Of a stretch of DNA of 64,000 nt, positions 39,816 to 53,467 are shown piece by piece. Location: contig OX030960.1 in the NCBI GenBank assembly GCA_943735955.1, positions 7,592,361-7,656,360 on the forward strand. Reading direction: 5' to 3'. Made by a program: the position numbers and the translations under genes. This DNA is from Piscicola geometra (taxonomy: Eukaryota; Annelida; Clitellata; Hirudinida; Piscicolidae). Numbering within the stretch: position 1 is the stretch's first letter; each line of letters begins with the position of its first letter. The notes under the pieces were generated by a model, which saw only the letters and a program-made list of their open reading frames with translations, was not told the DNA's origin and ran no database searches.

Positions 39816-42215
39816 AAGGGTCAGGTTCCAGCGTGTTGACGCTGTTAAAGTAGAATGCGAAGGATTGAACTTTGGGAGTTGATGTCTTATTAACTGCTCA
39901 GGAATTTCTATTTGATCGGTAAACAAAATCACGAACGCATCGAAAGATTTGAATTTATCGAAATCAAAATTTATAGCAAAGGAAGAACAAACAATCACAT
40001 CCACAAGCGTTCTGCGGTCGCGTGTACTCACGCACATGCAAGACAGGCACACATACACCCTGGCACCATGACTCCACATTCTGTGCACAACTTGTGCGTA
40101 TGTGTTGAGTGTACGTTTGATAGATATTAATATTTTGTACTTACGTTTTTATGCGTTTTTTTGTTTGTATAAGTAAATGTATGTTTGAATATGTGTTTTT
40201 GTTTGTATATTATTGTTTATGTATATTTATGTTTGTGTTTGTAAATGATTATTTTGTGTATGTAAATGTATGTTTGAGACCATGTTGTATTTTTACATAT
40301 GTGAATGATTTTTCTAAATATTCGTTAATCTTCTAGAAGAAGAAAAATTACCAAATATTCTTGCCAAAGTTCCAGGGCAGACCTGTTCACAAAATCATAA
40401 AACAATCGTTACCATTACGACCGTAATCATCATCAGCATCGTCATCGTCTTTCTCTCGAATATCAGACCACTTCTAGTTCCCCCACTGACCATTGGTCTA
40501 GAAATTATCTAATGTCGAAGTGAACAAACGTATGTGCGCTGTATGGCAATACAAGGTATTGAAAGAAACAGTCTATATGTACTTATGGTTTGCCATACTG
40601 GTTTAAATACGAGGAGCTATATAGGTTTGTATATATATGAATATATACATGTGCTTCTGATGCAGATATATATTCATATAGAATAAGGAAGAGAGAAATG
40701 TATTTAAAAGTAAGGCAACTCTGGCCGTAGGTTTAAAGAGACCACCGAATCGTCTGCTTGCGTTTTATTTCCAGTGTTATTCTAACGTTTTGATCGTTAA
40801 GGCATAACATCTTGTCGATCTTTGAGAGAGGAAAGAAAGATTTGGTATTTACATTGGACCGATGTGAAAGTGTTGTCAAAGAGTTTCGCATGCTTCGAAC
40901 GATTGGAAGCCTACTTACAAGGGAAAAGAAAGAATTTGAAAGTGAGTTAAATTTCATAACTGAAGAGTGTGTTGTGATAACATTACTTTTTTAGCTTTTA
41001 GTTAGTAAATTGCACGCGAAAAAAAGAATAATCTAGGTGCAAAGTTATTTCAAATAAAACTGCTAATGGCTCATTAACTAGGAGGTCTAAGATAAATTTG
41101 AGAGCCTAGAATGTGTTTCAAGTTTGCAGGCTGATCTACTTATTGAGAGGCTCCATTGACCCAGTTAGTTCCAGTGCAACGCATATGCTTACAAGTCATA
41201 ACACAGCTTCTAAGCAGGTTAAGTAGAAGTAACTGAGTCTGCTTTTGATCATTATGAATTCAAACCTCTCAAAATCCAAAGTTTTGAGTTTTATAAAAGT
41301 TGTAATATAATCATGCGGAAGTCAATGACCTGTTCTTTCTTTGAAAGGATGCCAATAAATCATGATCCTTAATCATTGTTGGTGTTTCACTGATGACGAA
41401 TTATTTGCAGTAATCGCAATCAGACGCTGAATCATAAGCCATCAGATATTATGGGAAGTTTTCCTTTCAATGATGCCAAGTTTTATTCAAATCTTATCTT
41501 ATCAAATCACGTTTACAATAGTGGTTTTATTCTTGTAGTTGCCGTTTTTGAATACTTGAAACAGTTTTCTTGGTAAATGTTTATTTAAACGCTATGCCAA
41601 TCGTAACAATCTACGTTTAAAGAGGGTCTAATTACTCAAATTATTGTAGTCATGAAAAACAAATCAAGATGACAGTTTTTAAATGGCCCAAAAGATCAGA
41701 TTCGATAATTTATGACCTCTTAATTGGTTGTTATCATCGTACCAATTAGTCAATGAGTTTTTTAATATAATTGATCAATGACAGTATGAAAATATGAATT
41801 TTTTATCGAATCTATACTAACTTCAGTTCATATTTTAGAGAAGCACTTATATTTTCTGATTGTTATGTAAATATCGATAATGATTCCAGGAAAGAGGCAA
41901 AAAGTGTCTTTTTATATGTTTAAGACTCTAAAACGTAGCCAAAAAGTATGACAGTTATTATTTCTGTAACCTATTCATAGAAATCTGCTATATTATACAA
42001 ACAAATGATACTTAAGCTTATAAAAACTTTCTGCCGGGACCCACACAACGACTGAAACAATAATCCCTTTAACTCCTTCAAATTAAATTTCGTCAGTTAC
42101 ATTTCTATGGCAAAATAATGAATAAATAGTAAATAATATAATAATAAAATAAATATATATAGATACATTAATAATATATATGATTTATGGTATCAAAATA
42201 TATGCACACCCACAG

Positions 42216-45200
42216 TCCATCGCCAAGAGAGTGTTATGATCACCCGTGTACGATGCTGATCACCGACTCTTACAACGACATCCTGCGAATCTTCAACCAG
42301 GTGCCCGAAGGCAGTGATCGACTTCTCGAAGCTTACAACTCCCTCCTCAACCCCATCACCAAACTCCACTCGCCACCCCTCCGGGAAGATAGTATCTACC
42401 AACAATTCTCCCACCAACAACTCCTATCGCAACTACCCTTTCTTTCTCAACTACAAACACCATTTTTTCAGCCACAACAACAACAGTTTAATTTACAACA
42501 ACAATTTCTAATGCCACAGCAACATTTTACGCAACAACAACAGCAATTACACCAACAAGTGCCACAAGGCAACAACCTCAATGGCTGCATCAACAACAAA
42601 CCAACCACCAAACGAACTTCCCCCACTTCCAATGAAGTCAAAGACATTTTTTCCATGGCTGACATGTTCCAGGTTCCTATATTTATCATTTTCATCTCAA
42701 TTTTCATCAATTTGATTTTCATCTCACTAATTTTTATATTTTAATCCTCACCATCTTTATTGTCGTCAATATAGACAGTAAGCTATCGTCTGCGTCATAA
42801 TCTTTACAACGACCATCGCCATTATTGCGGATAAAAATCATCCCTATCACCATTAATTCTTTATCGAATTTTAATCCCATCGTATTTTTTCATTGCCTGC
42901 CAGAATTGCATCTAATAAAGCTTCCATGCAGCCAACTCCCTCTGATCTTTTCATAAGTACCAAAGTCGTTTCATTGTTTCATTCATCAGCTTTTAGAATT
43001 TCATAAATCTTGCCTAGGCACTCATCAAACCATCTTTATCTTTTTCATCATTGTCAACCTCGACAATATTTTATTACATCCCATGAGCTTCCTCACTATC
43101 ATCATCTTTTTCATCATCATAATCATTATTATCGTCATTATCATTTTAGAGCTTTAAGTGAAAGCGTTTTTTTGGTTGGCAGCATTAAATTCATAAAATT
43201 TATCTCATTGCTCTGAACCCCATACATTTCATATAAATACTATTCATTAAATAGTGTGTGCTCATACCAAAGTAGAATGAGTGTTTATAATCGATATTTG
43301 AAATGAATTTTTCTATTCAAGGAAGTAGGAAGTCGGATATTGACTTGTCTGACTCGAAATCGTTGAGAACTTTCTATAAAGAGGCAATGATAATGATCAA
43401 CCTAACCACCCTCAGGTGACAGAAGCATGTGGTGGTAGCAATGGCTTCTCGTACAGCAGTCCAAAAATGCACTCGAAGAACGGAGGAATCGGTCGCAAAA
43501 AGATCAACTACTTCCTCAAGTTCGGAGAGTACGGCACAGGACCCGGTCAGTTCACCGAGCCGAGTGGCGTCTGCTCCAACGAGGCGGGAGAGTTTTTGGT
43601 CGCCGACACCAACAACCACCGCATCCAGATCTTCAACCACGAAGGCGAGTTTCTCAGGCAGATTGGAGACGGACAAAAGACCGATGGTCCTCTCGTCTAC
43701 CCGAACAGAGTGGCTGTTTGTCCCAAGACCAGCAACATCATCGTCACGGAGAGACCGCCTTCAAAACAGGTTTGTGTGCCTTGGTTTTTTGCTCATAATT
43801 TGTTTCAAGTATGTCTCGGAAAAAGTTGGGTGATCACACGGGGTTGTATGCCTGCGTAGAAAATTGCCAGATAAGGTAATTGTTCTTTAATTAACTCTTC
43901 CTTGTATTGCGTACCATCGCCCACAAGTCATAAAACCCCGGAAGCTTTATCTATTACAATTATGCAAGAAATCATAAGATTTTCGTTCCTCAACCACTGA
44001 CAAAATTTCTCTCCCACACACACCACAATAAACATCCTTCTCCAGGTTCAAGTGTTTACATCAGACGGTGCTTTTGTGCGCAGATTTGGCTCGAACATCA
44101 TCATGCATCCCAGGGGTCTGGCAGTCGATCAGGACGGTAAAATCATTGTTCTAGAGAGCAAGGTGATGCGTACCCTGATCTACGATGAGTTCGGAACTCT
44201 CGAACACAACTTTGAGTGTCCCGACATCAACTTCGCTAACTCGGTCGCTGTGAATAACCACCAAGAAATCTTCATCACCGATAATCGTTCTCATTGTGTC
44301 AAGGTAATTTCATTTTCTTTTTTATTAGGTTTTTAATTACTTTATTAGGTTGTTAGTACTTTTTTTTTTACAAAAACTTATAATTCTTTAAAGGTGTTCG
44401 ACTACGTTGGCAACATGCTGAGGCAGATCGGAGGCGATGGAATCACGAACTTTCCGATCGGAGTGAACATCGGACCTAACGGCGAGGTCTTGGTGGCGGA
44501 CAATCACAACAACTTCAACGTCACCATCTTCGACCGTGAAGGCAATCTCATCTCGGCGGTCGAGAGCAAGGTGAAGCACGCCCAGTGCTTCGACGTCACG
44601 CTCACCTCCGATGGATCGGTCGTTGTCGCCAGCAAAGACTACCGCCTCTACGTCTACCGCTTTCCGCTGGAACTCTTCAGCAGGAGTGGTGCAGTGAGCA
44701 GAATGAGCCGGTCTACTGTCTCATCACCTCACGTCAGCAACCATTCTCTGTTCACCAATGCAAACGCTCAAGCCTCCATCAATAACGTCCTATTGAATGG
44801 AACCCACCTTAATGGCGCTCTCAACTACTCGAACCCTCTCAACAACCTCAATCTGGCCTCCTTCAGCTCCAGTGAAGAATCCAAACGATTGTTCGACACT
44901 TACAACATGTTGACCTCCAACCTCAACATCCTCCAACCACCCATCACTCCCTTTCTCCCCACCAACTCCATCCCGAATGGACTTCAAATCAACAACAAAA
45001 TTCCATCAAATAAACGTATTTCTCCTACTTGCTCCGAAGTGAAAGACATCTTTTCGACTGCTGATATGTTCCAGGTACTACAAACTTACTGTTTCAAGTA
45101 TCGTAATTGTGACAAAACTTTTCTTTAAGCTATTACAAACATATGCCGAAACTTTCCTTTAAATTATTATATCCACATTTATCTTTCCAGGTAACGGAGG

Positions 45201-47283
45201 ACTGCGGCATAAGGAACATCACCACTCCCAAGTCAACCCACTCGAGCAACGGTGGCATCAGACGCAAAAAGATCAACTACTTTCTCAAGTTCGGAGAGTA
45301 CGGCACAGGACCCGGTCAGTTCACCGAGCCGAGTGGCGTCTGCTCCAACGAGGCGGGAGAGTTTTTGGTCGCCGACACCAACAACCACCGCATCCAGATC
45401 TTCAACCACGAAGGCGAGTTTCTCAGGCAGATTGGAGATCATGATGGCGGTGACCAGCACAAGGGTGAAAAAGAACCGAAACATGATGTCTACAAGGGTG
45501 ACCTTGGCAAAGATGACAAGGGTAGAAGTGACGGCGTCAAACACAAAGGTCTTCTCGTCTACCCGAACAGAGTTGCGGTTTGTCCCAAAACTGGAAATAT
45601 TATAGTCACCGAGAGACCGCCTTCAAAACAAGTTTGTGAAATTATCAACACCTAGCGACTGTATTTTAACAAGAAGTAAATATTTTCGTTCAAACAAAAT
45701 ATATGAAAAAATGCACGTTAAAAAATTCCTAACTATAACTCTTGATAGTTTTTACAAAAATATAATCTAATTTATTATTATTATTATTATCAGGTTCAGG
45801 TGTTCACAGCTGACGGCAAGTTTGTGCGGCGGTTTGGGTCCAACGTGATCATGCACCCTAGAGGCCTGACAGTAGACAAGAACGGCAAGATCATCGTCTT
45901 GGAGAGTAAGGTGATGCGGACTCTCATCCACGATGAGTTTGGAATTCTAGAAAATAGTTTTGACTGTCCCGAAGTGAACTTCGCCAACAGCATCGCCGTC
46001 AACGACTTCAATGAAATTTTCATCACTGACAATAGATATCATTGTGTCAAGGTAAAGGCTTTTTAGTGCATAATGCTCAATAAATTTTTTTTTCTTAATT
46101 TTAGTTTTCTTTAATAAATTAATTTACAATTCAACAGGTGTTCGACTACAACGGAAATCGTCTCCGAGAGATCGGTGGAGAAGGAATCACGAACTTTCCG
46201 ATCGGAGTGAACATCGGACCTAACGGGGAGGTCTTGGTGGCGGACAACCACAACAACTTCAACGTCACCATCTTCGACCGTGAGGGCAACCTCATCTCGG
46301 CGGTCGAGAGCAAGGTGAAGCACGCCCAGTGCTTCGACGTCACGCTCACCTCCGATGGATCGGTCGTTGTCGCCAGCAAAGACTACCGCCTCTACGTCTA
46401 CCGCTTTCCGCTGGAACTCTTCAGCAGGAGTGGCACGGCAAGTCGAATCAGTCGATCAACCTCTTCCTCTCCCCCTCTCGTCAGCTTCAATTCCAGCGTG
46501 CCTTCTTACTTCCCTAACTCCTTCCTCCCTTCTCTCGGATCAAACGGCGTGGAACAAGATCAAAACGGAGTGTCCCGAGGTTTCGTCGGTCTTGGCAGAA
46601 AAAAGTCCAACGACAGTGGTTACCCTAGCGAGACATCCGAGTACCAGCAGTTTCCCAACTTCACCTACCATCAGAATGGCCAGCAAAACGGCTACTCGAG
46701 ACCAATACAGAAACAATCCAGGATGATCACAAACAACAATCTCAACGGAGACCACAGCAAACCTCTCGCTGCTGCCTCGCTGAACCGTGACTCTACCAGT
46801 GCGTCCCCTTATAACGGCCTGTTCCCCGACCTTAACGACGTGCCTCTTCAGAATAATGACATGAACGGCAGAATCGGGATGTTCAATATAGACAACTACC
46901 TTTATAACAATTGCAACAATAGCCACAGTCCAAACAACAACAACAACTCTAGACCATCAACGGCTCTGCCACACCAACAATTTGAAAACAATAACTACAT
47001 GCCACCTTCCCAGTCTCTTTTAGACAACCTAATCAACCACAACAACAACAACAAAAGTATTTACAACAATCATTCAAGCAACTACAACAACATCAACAAA
47101 ACTACACAACAAAACCAGTCACACTCGAACAACTTTCAACACTACCTCAACCAGTCAAACCTCTTCAACAACAACGACAACGATTCAAATCTTCCTAGCC
47201 ACAACTTCAACAGCCACCATCCACCTCTTTCCAATGGCGACATTTTCAACCTTCCTTTTTCATACAAAGGCCTAATTGACTGA
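42216..47283 (+). CDS. brat: Brat-like NHL protein with tandem-duplicated propellers (5' exons not found)
   Basis: Brat-family post-transcriptional repressor; these bind mRNA through a six-bladed NHL beta-propeller. Exons: 42,216-42,672, 43,416-43,769, 44,046-44,303, 44,394-45,074, 45,191-45,631, 45,794-46,051 and 46,138-47,283, all with GT-AG introns and phase-0 joins, about 1,197 residues. Exon 1 enters at an acceptor in phase 2, so upstream exons (B-box, coiled coil) are missing; it is Gln-rich and ends EVKDIFSMADMFQ. Exons 2-4 encode propeller A (GEYGTGPGQFTEPSGV, VADTNNHRIQIF, VFVRRFG-type blades, DNHNNFNVTIF, SKDYRLYVYRF). Exon 4 has no stop; it runs into a linker ending EVKDIFSTADMFQ and splices to exons 5-7, encoding propeller B and an Asn-rich tail ending at TGA 47,281. 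Two complete propellers in one frame is unusual: Drosophila Brat has one. Alternatives are alternative splicing of exon 1 to either propeller, or two transcripts. Confidence 0.9.
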
Positions 47284-50200
47284 AGATAAATTCATTAAGT
47301 TTCGTTGTTCTCTCATGGTTCTATTACGTTACAAACTTTTGCTACTATCGCTAAGTATATTGTTATAATTTCATGTTGATTTCAATGTCAGACTTAAATT
47401 TTACTTTCTTTCTGAGCAATTCCTTTTATCAAAAATCAAAATTTACGAGCATATCAACATAAGTTAGAACGTCGGATATTTTTTAGTTTTGTCTAATTTT
47501 CCAATGTCTTTTATTTGTTTTTACAAACAAAGTATATTATTTTTTGTTTTTTATATTCTGTCCACAACAACAATAACAAAAAGCGAATTCGTCATAATCA
47601 ATTTTAATTCATTTTTACTTTTTAGATAGTGACCCGTTTAAATTGGTATTCAGCTTTAATTGCTTTAGGAGCCAGCCACCTCGATATCTGTAGTAGTATT
47701 ATTGTTTTGAATTTGCTTCGGGTTTTGTTGGTTTGCACAATCATTATCACCACCACCCACCACCGCTGCGTTCGTTCTTCTGAGTGCCTCATCCCTTAGC
47801 GACAGTATCATCATCATCATCATCGCATTTATTTTTATTTTTTCAATTTAAATAAATTGCATGATGTCCTATCACTAGAATATGCAATTTTGATATTTCC
47901 GAAGCATCGCTTACACCCACTTTCCCTATTAAGAAGATTTGTAGTACTAAAAAATAATGTTTAAAATAACACTGATAATAATCGTATATTTGTATTTATT
48001 AATTATTTTATTTTATTTATTTTATATGCCTGATATTCCTTTTTTATTTATTCGATTTTGTTGTGTTTTTAATACCTGTAATAGCCTCATCTACCACTTT
48101 TATTATTAAAAACCCTTTTTCTATAAAAATATTATTATCTCATTACTTTTATTAATTTTCTTACCCATTAACTTTTTTAATTAGTAGTAATAATGATACT
48201 TTTATTCTTATTTTTTAAACTTTTAATTAACTAAATATGAAGTTTTTTCTTGGTAAAATGTCTGGTTTTTGACCTGTTCAAATGTTACTTTCGTAAAATC
48301 TTCTGTAAACTATTTCATTTATCTTCCATTACTACTGCTAATAAGCTCATTTGGTTCATGTTTAAGATTGTTAATGTTAGTTTTAAAAAAGAGTTTATTT
48401 TAAAAATTAAAAACTTTTTTCTCTGTCTGAAACCTTTAAGTTTCAAGCTTTCTTTCATGCTCTCTTCTGTGTCTAAATACCATTCGAGTATCAACCACTA
48501 CCAATTACTACATCATGTTAATTATTGATATTATTAACTATTATATATTAGTATTATTAAAAATTTTATAGTTATTTATTTATGTTTACGTACCCTTAAA
48601 TACCAGAATCTTCGAACATCCCTAGTGTTAAGACACCATCATTTTTCAGAAAAATAATTTTTTGGTTTTATTTTAAATAATTTTTTTAGCCGTCTATTCA
48701 AAAGATCGAATTCATATGCCGGTCAATAAAAAATGAAAATTAAATTGTAAGCCATTAAAAAATGAATTATTAAAAATTGTTCGAAGACTTTGCTATTTTA
48801 CGGTATTCGTTATTTCATATACTCATTTTTTCTTTTTGTTGTTGTTATCCCTTGTACCTCTATTAGTTTTATTCTCTCGAGCATTTATGTCAGTTGTTTT
48901 GTATGTCTATTATTTATTATTTCTATTCCACGTTGCTTTTTATTCTCAAGTTTAAACTTATTAAATTTAATAATAGTTAAGAGTATTTCCATTACTAGTA
49001 TTCTTCTTATATTTATAGTTATAATAATAATTATTCTTTTTATTGAATTTATTTTTCTTTATCAAACATTTACGATCGTGCCTGTTTAGAATCTGCGCTC
49101 TCCATTTAATTAAACTTCATCTTTGCTCTAGTCTGTCCTCTCAGACTTCAACAAAATTGCTAAATATTTAAATAATTAATAAAATATTACTTTTTTTCAA
49201 ATTCAGTAACGTTATAAAACTATGCAGCCCACGATAAATTTAGTTTTAAAATATTAATATTTTAATTATCAAATACCCGGCTTTCTCACCATCTCCATCC
49301 TTACACCACCATTACTTCCATCCTCTCCTTCTTCTTCTCCATTTTCATCCTATTTCCACCTCTCAGACCAATTTCACGAAAAGCCTTGGTATTCTTGGAG
49401 TATTATTTTGCGCTGTTCATGTTACTAAAAAGACGATTTTAACCCATGGTTTTAACATATTTCGATACCCTTCAAGACTATCCTTTTAAAGGCGATAATC
49501 GTTGTTATATTGTTGTTCTGCGTTATTTCCATGCGACGTTACTTTTGAGTGTTTGCCTTGTTTGAGAATGTCCGAGGGTCTGGAGAGAGTTTTGTTGGAA
49601 GTGTTTATGTGGAGAATTCATAAGGATATTTCATATTCGGTAAGTTTACTTTTCACCACAACGAACCACACCCTTATTTATTTTGTTTGCTAAAACACGT
49701 TTGTTGTAGACTTAACTTTAACGTTTCAAGACAGTTACAAGTAACTTATTTGTTTTCTTATTTCCAAAAACATCAGGCATCTATTTAGAGTCAACTGTAA
49801 GTATGTTTGGGTGTGTGTGTGTGTGTGTGTATGTATGTGTGTGTCGAAATGTGTTTTTGTGGTTCTCTATGTATTTGTGTGTTTCTGAAGTTCACTAGTT
49901 TAAAACTTCTTTCAAAAGAAATAAAAAAGATGGAAATGGCTTAATGCAGTTAGTTTCTTGTTTTGCAGCCGATTCAGATTATTTATTGCACGACTTTGTT
50001 GCTGATGATTATTAAACTTTTCTCTGGGACATTTCACTCCAGCATATCGTCATTTTGCAGCGCATAGCTTAACTCAAATTAATATAATTTATATATTTGC
50101 TATTTTATTTGATGCAATAAATTAACTAACTCATTAATTATATAACTAATCACGCAATTGCTTTTAATCATCTTGTTAGTCTAAATACCTCAAATCGCAG

Positions 50201-51760
50201 TCAGCAACATTTAAAAACCATGGCTCATACGCCACGTTATTCGCCGAATATAATTGGCAAAAGACACCACCCTCATTGCATTGAAACCTGGTTTGTTGCG
50301 ACTTTTTTGTATTTTTAAACAATCGTTCATTGTCGTTTTGATTGCCAAGTGTTATTATCTTCATCATCATTATTATTTATTATTAGCCTACTGAGCAATT
50401 AACCTTCTGGAAATCTTCAAATAAATTCGTTTGAATTCAACTATTATTAGTTATTATTGATAAAATAATTTTCTAAAAAATCTTTCTTCGTTAATTACTT
50501 CGTATTCGTTCAAACTGTTTTGGCGTTTCAACATTCATTCAACGATGTTTTTGCAAAGAAATTATTACTCGTTTATCATTTGTTAAACTTCCAGAGAATG
50601 GTCAAACTTTTATTCTTACGTGTTTTTTCGAAACATCTAGACCATTCATCAGCCATCTTGATTCGCTACGTTATTCAATGCTTTTCCGCCTTGTATGTTT
50701 GTGTAAGTTGCTGGCAATTCTATCTTTTCAAGTTATCACGAAATTCATGGTTTTTCCTAAAGCAAGCTGTTTATTTCATTGGTCTTATGCTTATAACATA
50801 AGAGATTAAGTTCTATAAACTCGTATTTCGTATTTATTTTTGGATAAACTAAATCGATTAATTATTTTAATGTGATATAATATCAAAAAAATAGGCTTTT
50901 TGTTTTTCTGCTGCTGTGTCTGAACATTATCCATAATCGCCATAGACTTTTACACAATATTTCAAGGGTACATAATCGTATTACAAATTAGTTTACATAC
51001 TAATCATATGTTCACCAATTATGTTCATTTTCTTATATCTAATTAGCTAACTTAATTTAGTGCAATGCTTTTAAATAGCAATGCTGCCTTTAAGCGATCA
51101 TGGATTTACTGGATCCAATATAAATTTGTTAGTCTATAATTTGCTCATTCAATTAATTTCTGTAACACACAACTTTTAACTTACTAAAAATTACCTTTTC
51201 TACGCTATTTATTTGTTTTTATAATAAAATTTTAAAAGTTTACTTTTTTCTTGAAACGAAATAAATAAATTATGATTATAATTGAATAATTATAATTTTA
51301 ATATAATCAAATAAAAATCCTAGTTATATAATCATTACAGAGTTATTATTCTATTACGAACGGGTTGATCTGTAGGATCTTGGATTGTATCATCTTGGTC
51401 GCATAGTCCTTCGACAAGTCATTTGTCTTATGTAAATGTTCTATGCTGGATTCGGTGCCTGTGATAACAAGATTATGCCTTGCGTAATGAGAGGATGATG
51501 ATGTTACTGATGTTAAAATTTTGATGATGATGATGGTAAAATGATAATTATGATAATGATATTGTTGATGTTAAAATGAGAATGATTAGGTAAAAGTATA
51601 AGGATGAAGATGATGAAAGGAATAATTGAGGGTAGTATGAAGGATTGTAAAAGATGTTAAAAGTTTAAGAAAAAACTAAAATGACGAAAAAACGAAATAA
51701 TGTATATTTTATACATAAATTATATAATTTAATATAAATTTTAAGATTTAAAATATCACC

Positions 51761-51806
51761 CACGTGATCATGAAAGTGACTCTTGACCACGTGAAAAGTG
51801 ACGTCA
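51761..51806. promoter_or_regulatory. Cluster of two CACGTG E-boxes and a TGACGTCA CRE-like site
   Basis: Palindromic CACGTG at 51,761-51,766 and 51,788-51,793, and the perfect CRE palindrome TGACGTCA at 51,799-51,806, all within 46 bp and about 1.7 kb upstream of the RING-NHL start codon. Such palindromes are bound by bHLH and bZIP factors. Function here is inferred from motif clustering alone. Confidence 0.35.
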
Positions 51807-52152
51807 GAAAGAGGTGTTGTTATGGAGATGCGTACATATCCACTCCATAGAAGATAGACCATGGCCTCGTATATCGGAATCAGCATTCTCTTATATTTAT
51901 AATTGTGTTATTTTATAGTTTATTGCAAAAGGTTTAAGATCTTTTATTTGATCAATTCCACAAAATGACTGATTGAATCAGGCATTCCATCGATTGCCTA
52001 AGAATTTTAGGCATTCTGTGGATTGGCTAATTCTACACATTGCCTGTAACACATACATATTTTCACATATAGAAAAAACATAGAAAATCAAATAGTATGA
52101 CAAGATACACCTATATACAAATAATTAAGCCTAGTTTCCAAAACATTGATAT

Positions 52153-52275
52153 GTGAAGTGGTGGTGATGATGATGATATGTGTGGTGGAGATGATAATGA
52201 TATGTGTGGTGATGGTGATGATGATGATTTATGTGTGGTGATGGTGATGATGATGATTTATGTGTGGTGATCATG
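52153..52275 (+). repeat. GTGGTGATGATG-type tandem repeat
   Basis: Near-exact copies of GTGTGGTGATGGTGATGATG plus ATTTAT, with degenerate flanking copies. Confidence 0.75.
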
Positions 52276-53467
52276 TTATCAGCTCGCTTCAAGATAGATA
52301 GTGCTAGGTGCTATTAATTGGTCAGTCTATTCAAATGACCCTTCTATGTGTATCTATCTATATGTGTATGTTTATGAGTCGCTATGTGCGTGTATGTATT
52401 TCATGTGTATGTGCTTACGTAAGTGGGCTCACATACAAAAGCACATAAAACGCAGTTTGTATTTGAAAAAGATACAAACTTTGTAAAGTTTTCCAAGTGC
52501 CTCGATACATAATCGTTAGTTTAGGCGGCTTAGAAACAATCTATCGAGGCTGTGAAGAAGATATAAGGTGTAGACATCGTCTATTTTAGTTTTTGTTGTT
52601 GTTGGTGTGAGTGGTTGTGTTGTCGAATTAGTGGTTGGCCTGTGTTGTTGTTTGGTTTATAAGTCAGAGGTGTTTGTTTTTTATTTTGGGTAAAGGAAGG
52701 TACTAGCTTTAGAAACTAATTTTTAAATGAAGTAAAATTGTAATTAAAATTCGTATTTTAATTGACGTTAATTGATAGGATTTTATTATGTTTCTAAATT
52801 CTTTTAATCTAATTTTAAAATCTTAGTTTAAAAAGGCAAAAAGATCCCAAAAGGTATAACTCCATTAATAATTTCCCTTTAAAACTATCCTTATTATTTA
52901 AATAAACCAATTTAATTTAATTGAAGTTTATTGCACAATTTCGAAAAAATACCTTGCAAATAAACTTTGGTCCTAGTTAAATGGTACCAAAGTTAATCTT
53001 TGACGCAACCATTGCGAAGGGCTATTAGGTCTACGAAATAATTTAACTTTCTTTAATCTAGATGCATTTGAATTTTACTAGAAGGCCATTCCACCAATGG
53101 GTTCACGCATATACATGTATAAGAGTCGTCAAGCCCTACTAATTCATTTACAGTCGATTTAGTTTTCTTGGGTTAAAAAATCATTAAACCAATATTTTTT
53201 ATTTCAGAAAAAGGAAGATTTAACCCACATTTCAAGAACACAGCAACCAAAGTGTAGTTTTAAAAAGAAGTGGAACTATATATAAAAAAGAAAAAAACTG
53301 AGATCTATCTGTTAATTGTTTTTAACGTTATTTTAGCCTAAATATTTTAGGCCTTTTGATTTTTGTTTTAATTGCATGACATGCTGATCGGTAAAGTGCG
53401 CAGTATCTGGTTACGACTCCACTAATTATTAAAGTAATAAAAAGGCTCTAACTACATTGAGGATAAG

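Larger units (their letters stand above)
47284..53467. other. 3' UTR and intergenic region between the two TRIM-NHL genes
   Basis: AT-rich sequence that holds the 3' UTR of the double-propeller gene (an AATAAA lies at 47,851-47,856) and the 5' flank of the RING-NHL gene. It contains a short (GT)n at 49,815-49,845, degenerate GAT triplets at 51,495-51,625 and GTGGTGATGATG-type repeats at 52,153-52,275. No confident exon. A minus-strand frame of 64 codons at 50,176-50,370 looks non-random but has no recognised domain. Confidence 0.65.
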
